Positions 37,658 through 49,327 of a DNA stretch of 64,000 bases are shown piece by piece. The stretch spans positions 62,001 to 126,000 of the forward strand of contig NW_024881996.1 in assembly GCF_019059575.1 (NCBI RefSeq), read 5' to 3'. Within the stretch, counting starts at the first letter, position 1, and each line of letters opens with the position of its first letter. Below the pieces are notes generated by a model that was not told the origin of the DNA, ran no database searches, and saw nothing but the letters and a program-made list of their open reading frames with translations. The DNA comes from Amphibalanus amphitrite. Its lineage: Eukaryota > Arthropoda > Thecostraca > Balanomorpha > Balanidae. The position numbers were made by a program, and so were the translations under genes.

Positions 37658-37732
37658 GCCTCGATAGTGGAGTGGTTAGAACCGTGGACTATCACCGGGG
37701 AAACCCGAGTTCGATTCCCGCTGACTACAGGA
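37658..37732 (+). pseudogene. tRNA-Asp-like sequence, right arm
   Basis: GCCTCGATAGTGGAGTGGTT resembles the 5' half and A box of animal tRNA-Asp. A loop CTATCAC at the anticodon position gives ATC where tRNA-Asp has GTC, and GAGTTCGATTCCCG carries a good B box. The acceptor stem does not pair and the T stem has mismatches, so it is a tRNA-derived sequence, not a working tRNA. It lies between the Penelope-like stop codon and the hammerhead-like motif, so it is part of the element's 3' region and could supply an RNA polymerase III promoter. Confidence 0.5.
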
Positions 37733-37803
37733 GCTTTCGAACGGTATGACGCGTACGGCGCAACGCCACCAACATCCAGGTCCTTCTAAGGGCCAAAGAA
37801 CAC

Positions 37804-37840
37804 CTGACGACGGCCGGAGAAGTAACTGGCCGAAACGTTG
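37804..37840 (+). ncRNA. hammerhead-like core motif, right arm
   Basis: CTGACGA (37804-37810) matches the CUGANGA box of hammerhead ribozymes. A GGCC/GGCC stem II with loop GGAGAAGTAACT follows, then GAAAC (37832-37836), matching the second conserved box. Penelope-like elements are known to carry hammerheads in their terminal repeats. I could not find a convincing cleavage triplet and stem III/stem I pairing, so this may be a decayed or unusual ribozyme. Confidence 0.35.
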
Positions 37841-38286
37841 TGAAACTAACATCTCAACTCAAGACGGGGACGAAAGTCCGACAACTAACATCAGTGATAC
37901 TAACACCTCGTCTCAAGCATTCAGAAGAACTACACCAAGACGTTCTTTGCGACTTGCGAGCCCAGCCGTGTCAGACCAGCTGATGCAGGGGCTCTGTCAC
38001 AGGGGGCACAAGGCCCAGTGGTTGTGTCACAGCACAATGTTGTATAACCTGCTATTCAAGAACACTTAAATCTTGAAAAACCTGTAGCTCTCTTTTGTCG
38101 CCTCACTTTTCGCACTCTTGACAAATCAGTCGGATCAAGACTGAAACTTGAAGAGGATAAGCTCTTTTGTGGGATGTACTTGCAGTTTCAATTCAATGAC
38201 ATAAATTACTCGAAATTACCATTGAAATTGTACTGTACCATGACGAATCTACCATTGAAAGAAAATTGTTTCATATTCATGACCCT

Positions 38287-39215
38287 GCTATCATCATCAT
38301 CATCATCAATTGTATTACGTCTAGAGACAAGACAAGCATGGGCATAACAAACATACACAATACACACAAGACATACGCCAGAAAACATATGCACAATCAT
38401 ACCTACACCAAAACATAGGCATACCAAAAACAACATAACACTATCATATGGGTGGCGCTAATATCATTTGTATTAGTGCCCATGCCTCCCCAGTGTTCTG
38501 AGCCAGGAGCCAACTGAGCGAGTCGGTGACTCCACAGGGGGGTCTTGGGGTGTACATAATCTCAGGTGGGATATGACCTCCAGCAACCTGTAGAAGCACA
38601 CTCATATTGGCCCCACATACGATGAACATAAATCTAACGATAGGCGCGCAGTGTCCCGATGAGGCATCCCCAAGAACAAGAGTGGCCAGGCTGGCAACCA
38701 GAATTTGGCGTAGGCGGTGATTTTCGCGGAACGCATCACGGAAGCACGCGAAGATGGAGCGACGTAGAGTCTCCTGTACCTTCGGTATGTGCAGAGCAGC
38801 GAGTAAAGCTGTGTGGTGGGCTCTGGATGGCAAACGTAAGGCAGCTTTGACTGTTGCTGCTTGCCAGGACTCGAGACGAGAGATGTCGGCGGGTCCCAGA
38901 GGGCACAGAGCACAACCAAATAACAGGGTCGGGGATACTATGGCTCGCCAAAGGAAAGCTTTGTCAGGGCCAGGGAGCTGCGAGCTGAACAAAACCGCTC
39001 GGGAGAGACCGAAATAGGCGCCTCGTCCACGGGACACGCGTGCATCTACGTGCACTCGGCCCTGAAGGTTCGGGTGCAGCTGAACACCAAGGTGCTCAGT
39101 GTATTCCTTACACGTGAGCAACTGGTTGCATAAGTGCCACTCAGGTCGCTGGGCTAAAAGACCAGCACCGAAAATGAAACAGTGACAAGGTGCGCAAGAG
39201 GCTGGACATAATCGG
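38287..39215 (-). pseudogene. 5'-truncated LINE, reverse transcriptase C-terminal region
   Basis: The minus-strand frame (stop at 38444) reads EYTEHLGVQLHPNLQGRV, SRGRGAYFGLSRAVL, LWRAIVSPTLLFGCALCPLG and SWQAATVKAALRLPSRAHH, the order seen in the thumb and C-terminal region of non-LTR retrotransposon reverse transcriptases. The 3' untranslated tail ends in a GAT microsatellite (38290-38308), a usual LINE 3' end. The catalytic reverse transcriptase motifs and endonuclease are absent, so this is a truncated dead copy. The clade was not determined. Confidence 0.7.
38290..38308. repeat. (ATC)n at LINE 3' end
   Basis: About six ATC units on the plus strand (GAT on the LINE strand) mark the probable 3' end of the LINE. 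Confidence 0.8.
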
Positions 39216-39223
39216 TGGGCTTG

Positions 39224-39291
39224 GACAGCAGCAGCAGCAACAGCAACACTTGCTGCAGCAGCAGCAGCAGCATCAGCAGAGGACGAGTGAG
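39224..39291. repeat. CAG/CAA-rich microsatellite
   Basis: Interrupted CAG/CAA units next to the truncation point of the LINE; translated on the minus strand they give a spurious Ala/Val run. Confidence 0.85.
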
Positions 39292-39762
39292 CACAGTTAA
39301 ATTTGGCGATGTTTATAAATCTTGCTGCCTTAAACAAGCAAATCTTCAATTTCTTTCCATTTCAGGAAATGGAAACAAATTGAAAAAAATAAAACAAACG
39401 GTAAATTTATCCAAACCCAAGTCCAAACCCAAGATAATCAATCAATTACTAATTATCGCCGAGGCCGCCGCTGGGTGCCGCCGGGGCGCCGAGTCAGCCA
39501 ACGCCAGCTTATTCGTAAATCAAGTGATACTCTACTCGAATGCGTAAGAGGCGTTCAAAGGGCAAATGACGTCATCAGAATGCCGTTAATGGTTAAGAGA
39601 TTGGGCCTTGTACAAGGCCCATTTTCAAATGAAGGGAACGAATTTCTTCAACACCACGAGGCCGCGGGGGTTGCAACCTAGATAGATAGTGGTTTCTGAA
39701 CCTCGCCGCAAACTTGGCTATCTCAACTCAAATTTAATGTAAAGGTGGGATAGTCCCTTTAA

Positions 39763-42700
39763 CAAGTAATACCGTAATAACCGATTACATGTGAATCCAT
39801 TTAGGACTGTGTTCATGACGATCCCAGCCCGTTTGCCGATCCCACCCCAAGGCTCAATGAATCTAACGATGCCATCCGAAGATTACCACCGTTTGCACCG
39901 TGTGCTGTGTATAAGCCCTACCGCAAACGGAGCCTTCGACAGCGGCCCCGTCGAGTTGCATCCAAGGTGCAATCATGACACGTCGGAGATACATCCCCGA
40001 GGAATGTTTCGCTATAAAAGGCGCGATTAGAAGTAGGTGCAGACTCGACAGACGACAAAATATGGTACGATTAGGGCGCAGATTTGTGAATAAAAGAACG
40101 GCGTTCCTATCAATAGCGGGAATATTCTAGAAGTTTAGGATCCTACCTGTGTTGATTATAGTGAGCGTATAATTATATAGCAGATGCGACACAAGCGTGT
40201 TTTACGTAAGAAAGAAGCTTTAGAACGTCATGTTTTGCGCTCGTTTCAAGCATAACAAAATTTGATTCTTATCGGCCATTGGAGCTGCTGCCTCCAACAA
40301 TGAACAATAACTTTCACGCTACCTACTTCGTGCTTTGACAGGTAAATGGCAAGGATATTATTCATTTTGAATGCTGCTAATTCCTGTACCGAAAAGGTTG
40401 CACGGATGCAAACCAGAAACGATAAAATCACAAAAGCCTCAAGCTTGCGAAACACATTTCTCGTGGTCAAGCAGGAAGCTTGCAAAACTTATATCATTGC
40501 TTGCGGAAAGCTCAGCAAATTACCTGACGGAAGAAAAACGTAAAACGCTTACAACACTGCGGACCTAATTCACATCATTGTGAGTGCTTCATTATCCCGA
40601 ATACCTTTCATAAAGACTCTCGCGCTTAAACAATTAATCCTTATTTCGCAAAATCGATTAGTTCACTGCGGCGCTGACCACAATACGTCCGCTCCCTCAA
40701 ATTGTTGCCAACACCACCAAAGCGCACCGGTCTGATGTCTTCCGCCTCCACTGAAAGGGACAGCGGTTTCACTCTCGATCATCCCACAACACCTAACACG
40801 CGAGTGTGTCCGCCGCGTTACGTCGTCCATTCATTGATGCTGCGCACAGCCTGCCAATCACGATGAATCGGGCCACCTTTGGTGTCCATGTTGCGACATG
40901 GGTGGAGTCGGGTCAATACGAGGGTTTGTTCAGGTCTGTAGCTAGTCTCACCCAACACGTAGCGGCAGGATCGATCGTCTGTGTTTGGTCAGCGCACACA
41001 CAAGGCGAGTCAGAAGAGGACTGACGAAAGAGGCGCGGAGAGAAGAGCGCTGATGAAAGAAGTCGTCTGTTGAGACGGACTTCCGAGTCGCCATTCATCA
41101 CATAGACCAGTCAATTCACACTCTTCCGCTTAGCTCCTATCCGTAACTCTTTTATCCTTCCGTACCTCATTAGTTCTGAACATTTCTCTCATTCACTCCT
41201 TCCCTCCCTTCCCAAACACACCTTTTTCCTTCTCTCTCGTTAAGTTTTGAAGCTGCTTAGTTTCGGTCCCCTGTCCTCCCATCCCGTCTCCCTGTATTTG
41301 GCATCATCTCGCTTCACCGAACCGTTGCTCGCATCCCCTTGCTACGTGCCTCTCCCCTACTGAGCCGACGTTATGGGACTCATGGCCTCCACGGCGGCTC
41401 AGCAGCGGTCACGTTCATTGAAGAGGAGTCATCGTGCCGCGCCGTGCGGCCCTAACGATCCCACCCCACCCCTTCTCCAAAAGATACACTAATCTAGCGA
41501 GGGCTAGCTGTCCCCCAAAGCTCCTGTCTTTAGTCTCTCAGTGCAAAGCTCACGGTCATAACCCATCACGATAGACGCGTCATCACGGCCCACCCCGTCC
41601 GCGGCCCACTGTGGACGCATCTAGGTCGGACGTGGCGCCGAAGATGCGACGATCGTGACCGTCGCCGACGCCGCGTCACTGCGCTCGTGACGGGCGCCGT
41701 GACGGGTCGGCGCGGAGTCACGGGCCGGCGTCACACAGATTGGCTGATCCGGGGGCGAGGCGGTCAATGGGCGATGACTGGCGGGTCAGGAGAGGCCGCG
41801 GGCACCCTCGCGATCACAGACACGCGCCCACATACAATGACCCATCAGAAGCGGGGATAAAGGCAAACACAGCTGCGGTGGAGAGATCCAGATGGGCAGC
41901 CGAGAGGGAACAGTGGAGAGCGGGGAAGGAAATGGATGGTGAAAGAAGTCAATACAGAAGGAGAGAGTGATGCAAAACATCGGTGAGGGATTGGAGAGGA
42001 ACGAGAAAGGGAGAGATGTTGAAAAACGTATTGAAGAAGATAACAGGAAAACGAGCAGCCACGAGCGGTCAACTCGGAGAAGACAGATTGTGACTGCACC
42101 ATGCATGCGAAGGGATGCGACACAAAAACCCCCAGAGCGCCGGCCTGGAATCCCCACTACAAAAACAATCGACCCATCGCGGGCCATCCACACGCCCCGG
42201 GCGGCAGAGGCGGCGGCGGCGACCCTGAATGGTGCGTAAACTGTCTCGCCCGCCCCTCTCCTAACACCGGGAATGGCTCCAGCGGCGCCGGCAGTGACCC
42301 CGTAACCTACCTGTCGCACGGGATGCACAGAGTTGTGGTGTAGACTCGCACTCCGTCCCCGCGGCGCCGGTACTGGAACACAAACAGGGTGGCTGTTGTG
42401 GAACGCACATACAAACACACAAGCATACACTAGAGTGAGTCAGTCTCGCGTAGACAGGTGCACAGAGCCAAGCGGGGAGTAGGTTCATCTCCGTGGCACC
42501 CACGCACCGGGAGGTGACAGTTATGGTGCGTGGCGACGCTGCGAGCCGTCTCGCTTGTTTACGAATGTGGGTGAAGATGTGGCTTGTCTGGGAGATTTTA
42601 TAGCTGGCGGCGAGCAAGTGATTGATTCAGCGCATGAAGCAACCCGGGTAATTGCTAGGCCAAAGCGAAGAAACAAACTTGAGGTTATGTTTATTTCTCA

Positions 42701-45700
42701 ATTTACTGCTGTCAGTTATGGCTTGATACAGAAAATAAGACCTTTATGATCGTAAAATTGTGGTAAACCTGCAGCGGTACGCTATGGGTGGAAGCATCTA
42801 AAGCTCATCAATGTATTTGGCTCAAAAACGTGAAACAAACCAAGGGTCTAAGAGCGTCATACAAAGATGAAATATATATTGCAACTTTTATCTCGCATTG
42901 CTGACAAAAAAAAGAACAGACATCTTTTACGAAAGTTTTTTTGCGATTTTTGATAATCTTTCGAAAACTCGACCGATGCCATTCTTTCATATAATCCCAA
43001 AAGTATGCAAAATAAATGCTGGGCCAAGACATAAAAAGTCATACGACCCTAGGATTTAGGATTGACCTTCATTACAGACAAAACTGTTCGATTAGTGGAA
43101 ACTTAACAATGAATACTGCACTGACAGACTGTTCGCCTGACAAATATAATTCTACGCGATCAGATAGTGGCTGAACATTTCATGGTTCATAAGCTTCTTA
43201 GTAACCCGTGCTCAGCTGAGCGCGATTCATAAAGCCACAGATATCACTTCAACAACCTCCATAACTTCCCTACATCTGTCAGCATCTCAATAAACAGTGA
43301 CGGTGATAGAATGCGAACGCCCTAGGTGTGTTTTAAAAAGGAGACGTATGTAAATATCCACAGTCGGCAGAAGTGGAATATATTGAATGATAAAAGCTGA
43401 TCGAAGGCACCTCACTGAACCCCCTAGCTCTGAAGTGTCACAGCCGAAGCCAATATGAAACGTGTATGCTGTATGAATGTGTGCATCTTAGCGGCAAGGT
43501 GTATTGCATCGCTCAAGAAAAAGCAAGTGAATTGCACGCTCAGGGAAAAAAAAAACAAGTCAATTGCGACAGACACTGATACAATGCAAAATTAGCCAGG
43601 AACCGTACCCACGCAACAGCAGCGAAAGGACTGGGAAATATTCGGAGAAACGGCAGCGTTTCAGGAGAACAATTAGATGACGCACCAGCGTCGTGGACAG
43701 CGGCGCTCGGCGGCGTGGGTGGCAGAGGAGTGGGACGCGAACAGCTCGTCATCCACAGTGAAAGTCGAGTGGCTGTTCAGAGGCACTCGCATCACCAACA
43801 GTGGCATAATAGCGGTCATCCCCCCCCCCCCCTCAGATTCTTCCACACGACCACCGAGATGGGCGCCTAGTTTCTCGGACTACTAAGACACGTTCCCTAG
43901 AGGACCAGACCAGACACCCAGCTGAGTATGTTCTCGAGCACCCCCGACCGGTTAATCCGTCCAGCTGTCGGCTGATGCAGCTCAAATCGGGATCAGAAGC
44001 CACAGTCGGCTGACGTGTAAAGCTGCCCGTTAGACGACTGTCCGGAAAGGTTTGAAAAAGTGCTGGCGTCTGGATCAGGCGTAAGAACACGTGGCTAAGT
44101 GTGCGGCTAATGAACAATGAAAGTAATCAAGGAATGAAAAAAGAACAGAAGAGAATGGTTTTGATCATTGGGTAACAAACCGTTGCAAAGTATCTTCTTG
44201 CATACAGCTGGTCATGAAAGATGAGGGATTCAACAAAAGTTCCTGCAGGCTGCAACTGATGGACTAATTAATATTATGAAATGGGAAGCAATCGGTGGTG
44301 TAAAGCACAATCTGATCAGCAAATGTGTTGAAACTGCCCAAAACACGCAACAGCAAGTGCAATGGCACAAATTAGAGGTGATAATCATACACTGCAGCTC
44401 AGAATAGAACCACAACTCATCTTACTAACAAAGGCGGTCGGCAAAACCAGCCTATCTTCCAATCAATCAGCATTCTTCCGCAGCGTTGCCAAAGATTTTC
44501 AGGCCAGGCACGTGTGGACGCCATCCTGCTCTCGTTTTGTCCAGCCATCCCACATTGCAAAATCTCGTTGGAAACGAGGCTACCGTATAATTATTGACAC
44601 CCATCGATGTTAGGGCATCATCAGAGCGACTGATGTGTTACCAGTAACCAATTAGCCCAGAAGCGATGGCGTTATAGACTCGAACCAAGAGTCACTCCAG
44701 GGTGTAGGTACCACAAATGGCAGTTACATCTGCACTGTGACAATCTCTCTGCTCTTACCTTTGTCTGTTCGATATTTCGTAAGACTGAGCAGTGAGCACC
44801 TTTTAAAACGGGGTCACCATTCAGCTAGCCTTTTGTGAGAGTCGATAACGAAAGCTCAAGATGCATGCAAGTAACTCGCTAAAGACTGCTCTCCAAAGCT
44901 TTGATCTTTACCGCTGCTTAGAGTTCATCTCCTCGGTGCAATGAGGCTCGTCTGCGCCGCTGTTGCTCAATGCGTAAACCATTGTCTGCAGGTTGTAATC
45001 AAAATAGCGGTTCAACTGCACTTTGATAGAAAGGATACCCGGGCACTACTGACCATCAAAATGCGGATTATGACACCCCTACTAAACGGTTTTAATGAAA
45101 CAGCAGAAATCAGTCAACGTGAACTGCATTTAGCTGTAATTCCAATGAAGTCGCGTGATAGCTGATCTGAGCAACAAGTCAACAAATAATCAAAATAGCA
45201 GCTAACAATGACACCCCCACATATCTTTACCGATGTCTACCCTTTGGTCACATGCCTGATATGATTCAAATATATGACAGGCACAATTTGTTCCGATCTA
45301 AAACGATTAGTTAATATTTAACTGAGGTCGCATAAGTGTGCCTAGCTGCCACTTACAGTAACAAAGGGTGTATTTACCATAATGAGCGAATACAGATAGT
45401 ATCACTGCCTACATTTAGCCACTGGGACCCACCACGCTGAGCACACTTACAGCATTTTGAGCAGGGCACGAAGCAGAGAATCATTACGTCAACGAGGCCA
45501 AATGGCTGCTGGCAATGTCATTTCTCACTGAGGCCGATGCAGAGCAGTGGCAGGGCCATGTCTAATGGTTTTGATCGAGCAGACAGGAGGCAATTGAGCT
45601 GATACTGCCAGCGAGAGGCGCGCCATATGCCGTTTGTATCTGATTGACGAGTGCCACCGTCGGAATACTGCATCACTTCGCTATGATGTGGAACTAACGA

Positions 45701-48614
45701 TCATGTCCTAAGCCAGATGGGCCGCCAGTTGTGGAGAGGTCGGCTAAACCCGCATTACGAGGAGCAGAAGAAAAAAAACGACCATAGATAGCATAAATGA
45801 AATAATGAACATACGAATTTAGTTAAAATGTTTTTTACAAAGGTCGTTACAAAGGTCGTTGTTTACAAAGGAACGCAACACTTATCAGAAATCAGAATAG
45901 TGATACCTAAATGAGATATTCGTAGCCTTTTTCACTGCATACTAATATCAGCTCAAGAATGTGGATTTTAAACACCGACCATGCGGCACTCGTGTTTTGC
46001 ACAAGTCCTCGAGTACCAGCAAGGACGCCAGTTTTTCCCTCTGCGTCCGTTTTTGTCCGATCGGCCGAGCCGCCGCGAGGTCACGGCCACGGTTCGACGG
46101 CGGGAAACCCGAATATCCCTCTCCGATCCTCTGGTGCGTCCTTCAATAGCCGACACGCACAGACAGACGATACTGTCACTGCGCGTACCGGCAAAACCGC
46201 ACGACAGCTCGGTGGTCAGCGGTCACAGATTACATCTCTGCGCTGCCAACAGCCCCCCCCCACCCCCACCCCCCCTCTCTTCCTAGCAGTGGTGGCCAAT
46301 GGTCTCCGCTATCCCATTCCCTCGGCACGGCAAAGCCATCCTATCTCGAGCCACAATTCTGTCCAGCGCGCTGCAGCCCAATTGCCTCTACGACCGCTAC
46401 CAGGATCAACTAACACCTGCTACACGCCGCTACACGAAACTACACGACGACAAACGACGTATCACAGAACCTGACGTCGCCGATGAGTGAGCAAAATCAG
46501 TATCCTGCCGGGGCAACCAGGAAAAATTCATGACAAACCGCTTATTGTCAGCAAACGGAAAAATCACCCGGGCTGATCCTCGTCGAAATTCCCACGGTAG
46601 GAGCACCACCAATCGCCCGGGATGAAACCTTCAGTCCACTATCCCAGTCACCCTCTTCAAAAGCAATTACCACACATCATCACAGCATCGAGACCACATC
46701 ATAGCCGATAATCGAGGGAATCGTGACGATGGAGGGATGCACGTCACGTCTATAAGGTGAGAGACGGCCTTCAGAGACGGCACGAGCCCAGGAGCTAGGC
46801 CAGCCCGCTCGCGCGCCCCAGGGATGCGCCATGACGGGACATCTGGGGCGCTCCAACAGTGATGCACTCGTTAGATACACAGTCACCGTAAGCTACCACT
46901 GCAACTGGGACCGTTGGATTAGGTGATTAACGATCGAGCGAGCGACGGCTATTTATTTCAGCTGGGTCAATATTGTTGTGGTTTGAATACATAGATGCCT
47001 CTTCAATTTTCCTTTGAAGGATTAAGGTGAATGGAAGTGTTGATACTTACAGTCTTATTAATGAAACCAGAAAAAACGTAAGTTGCAGCTCACAGCAATG
47101 CCTTGTTGAGGGCACATAAACAAATAACTCTTATCAAGCAGAGCGGGCTCGAGACAGCAAGAACTTCACTTCACACTCAATATAAATATAAACTCAATAT
47201 AAATATAAATTTACCGTGGCAAGAACTGCGTGTCTTTACCAAGACACATCGCTAAGGAAGGATTAGCAAAGGCTCTATGCAGTTGATGGCAGAAGCTGTT
47301 TACTCGTAAATATTTTCCGGAATCCAATCCAAGTACCAGCAGATTCGCACCATAGTCCACCTCATCCCTGTGCTCCAAGCAAAAACGCTAAATACCACGA
47401 GAATCTCTCGCTCTCTCGCTAGATAAAGATCCTACCACTAGGGGTGTAGTCGACGTGTCACCGATTTAACTAAGACGTGCCGTTAATCCTCGCGTCCGCC
47501 TACTGCGGGTGTCCTCGGCGGCACCACAGGCCGCCGAGCGGGCGGGAACGGTGAACATGTGACAAAAACGGCGTCCTGCCGACAGCTGCCTTTGTCACAC
47601 ATCGGGTGGCGTGGCGATAGGGATAATGTGCGCCTATGTGAGAAGGGATAACGGATAATGCACGTTGGCAGCTGATGACAGTCAACAGTGACCACACAGC
47701 AGGGGTGCTAGATGAGCTGACAAACACATTTAGTGTATCCTCTGTGGTAGCGTTGTGTCTACGTTGTGTTGTTTTGCTTTTGGGAGGTTGTTTTCGAGGC
47801 CTAGTCTCTGATCGGTTCATCTATGACCAGAAGACTCAGACGAGATATTATTTTGAGGGCCCGCTTATAAATAGGTCTTGGAGTTGGAATGAACGTAAAT
47901 AATATAGGAAACGAGCAGAGTAGAGTACTCCGTCATATCCCCTGTCCATCAGACATCATCCCTGAACACAATTGCCCGAAAAGCTCACTTTCTTAGGAAA
48001 CCAGTCTCAGTGACGAAGCGTTCCACATTTAGCAAGGCATGACCCGTTCAGCTCAATTAAGTGCCGACTGAACCGTCATGACATCCAGGGTGAATGGATA
48101 CAAAGAAAGTTTACACAGTCGCAATGAACTGCCGACAGATGCAACGGCCGGTCCAGCTAAGATTCCGCTTAACGAGAGAAAATGGAGACACGACCCAACC
48201 TACTTCACGGCTGAGAGACGGAACTTTTACAGTCTCCTGCGATAAGAATATAAGTCGACAAACTGGAAAACTGCCATTCACCTTTAGCCTATAGCTTGAC
48301 ATTATTATTCGTGACGGTTAATAAAGTCGTCAATGCCAGTGAAATGTTAAATTAATTACGGATAAATGTGCAATATTCCATGATTAATCTACAGTTTAGC
48401 TGAGTATCGCTGTCACTAATCTAAATAATGCAGAGGTGAAACCGGCACAAACCATCCATATCACTCGGAGGGCAAAGTTCAGCGCTTGGCGAACTCATGG
48501 CCTCACCATCCAGCCGACAATGTATTTACATCCCGTGTAGTGTATACTACGTGCTGACTACGATAAATTCAGCGAGTACAAACATCCGTCTCGTCTTTTA
48601 AACACCGGCCCCGC
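39763..48614. other. long non-coding region downstream of PHF10 exons
   Basis: No exon or mobile element could be supported in nearly 9 kb. The missing 3' end of the minus-strand PHF10 gene should lie here or further left, but I could not find it. A TATA-like site (40014), a CT-rich stretch (41130-41300), CpG-rich GTGACGGG motifs (41590-41740) and small tandem repeats near 45835-45875 and 47175-47215 are present. Confidence 0.4.
40010..40048 (+). promoter_or_regulatory. TATA-box candidate
   Basis: GCTATAAAAGGCGCG is a near-ideal TATA box with GC-rich flanks. A start site would be expected near 40045. No coding frame follows within a few hundred bases, so it could drive an untranslated first exon or be chance. 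Confidence 0.25.
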
Positions 48615-48915
48615 ATCGTACCTAATGGGCCCAATCGGGGTCTCTGGCTGTCCCATGCCCTAGCTGGTGAACCCACCGGCCGAGTCCCTTTTCCACCCCA
48701 TTCCGTACCTGGTAGCCCCACTCGGGGTCCCTCGTCACAGCATTCCGTATTTGGTGGGCCCCTCTATCTCCCCATTCCGTACCTGTTGGGCCCACTCTGG
48801 ATCCCTTGTCCTTTCTGTCCCATTCCATACCTGATGGGCCCACTCGGGGTCCCTTGCCACCCCATTCCATACCTGATGGGCCCACTCGGGGTCCCTGTTG
48901 AGCTCGGCCTGCTCC
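48615..48915 (-). repeat. tandem ladder of exon end plus splice donor
   Basis: Read on the minus strand, a unit GGGACCCCGAGTGGGCCCAT CAG|GTATGGAATGGG recurs about seven times. Exon-end positions fall at 48873, 48831, 48783, 48751, 48709, 48664 and 48622, giving steps of 42, 48, 32, 42, 45 and 42 bp. Five copies keep a GT donor (CAG|GTATGG, CAG|GTACGG, TAG|GTACGA); in the copies at 48751 and 48664 the GT is lost. The first two steps are multiples of three, and the PHD reading frame stays open to a stop at 48735-48737, so the first three donors could all be used. Confidence 0.85.
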
Positions 48916-49023
48916 AGTCCGCCGGTCGGGTCGGTGGTACCGCACGTCTGACAGCGCGCGCACTGGACACAGTGCCAGCGGCCGGTCGGCACCCGGCGCA
49001 GGCCCACGCAGTAGATGTGGTAC
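48873..49023 (-). CDS. PHF10: PHF10/SAYP exon: end of second PHD finger
   Basis: Most downstream exon found. The acceptor ACTCTCAG lies just before 49023. It completes the second PHD finger: YHIYCVGLRRVPTGRWHC and VQC give the His-Cys and the last Cys pair, followed by ARCQTCGTTDPTGG, an extra Cys pair seen in insect SAYP-like proteins, and NRDPEWAHQ. The first donor (CAG|GTATGG) is at 48873, giving 151 nt and phase 0 at the end. Several alternative donors follow in a tandem ladder. The next exon was not located, so the C terminus is unknown. Confidence 0.85.
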
Positions 49024-49327
49024 CTGAGAGTACATCATATGTGTCAGAGGTCAGGAACATTGCAGAAAAAGTAGCTCAGTAGACAAATGCAGTACGCATG
49101 CAAAACATTTCAGATAATTGAAGCTTAAAAGGCGATGCACCGACATCACAAATGTGCCTCGTTGATATCGATTGACATTATGGAAGGTGCAAACACAACA
49201 TTATCATATTGTTTAGCATAAACACAAAAACATGCAACAGAAAAAACGACATAAATGCAACTCCACAAATTCTGACACGGACGCCATGGATCACCAGTCA
49301 GCAGAATCTTTCAGCGGCGTAACTGAC

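Larger units (their letters stand above)
36171..37932. mobile_element. head-to-head Penelope-like element pair (palindrome)
   Basis: Positions 36170-37896 form a nearly perfect inverted repeat centred on one unpaired T at 37033 (arms of about 863 bp). The right arm extends a further 36 bp (37897-37932). The whole unit is flanked by a 13-bp direct repeat CACCAAGACGTTC at 36158-36170 and 37933-37945, a target-site duplication. Each arm holds, from the centre outward, the end of a Penelope-like protein with a GIY-YIG endonuclease, a tRNA-Asp-like sequence and a hammerhead-like motif. Both copies lack the reverse transcriptase, so they are 5'-truncated and joined head to head. Penelope elements are known for inverted partial copies and a short extension on one side (established knowledge). 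Confidence 0.85.
28763..39762. mobile_element. TTAA-AGGGACTATCCCACCTT ends 11 kb apart
   Basis: TTAA followed by AGGGACTATCCCACCTT lies at 28763-28783, and the exact reverse complement followed by TTAA lies at 39742-39762. A 17-bp inverted end with TTAA on the outside is the signature of a TTAA-target DNA transposon. The interior holds other nested elements (29181-30364, 32794-33964, 36171-37932, 38287-39215) and weak exon candidates, and no matching transposase was found. So the pair may be one composite element or the surviving ends of two separate copies. Confidence 0.45.

Noticed and set aside
36170..37896. Palindrome as a sequencing or assembly artefact
   Set aside because: The flanks differ on the two sides, a 13-bp target duplication surrounds the unit, and only one arm has the 36-bp extension; a fold-back artefact would have copied the flanks too. 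Still worth confirming with reads.
37861..37896. A second hammerhead core around GGGGACGAAAGTCC
   Set aside because: It has a GAAAGTC-like string and a small stem but no CUGANGA box in position.
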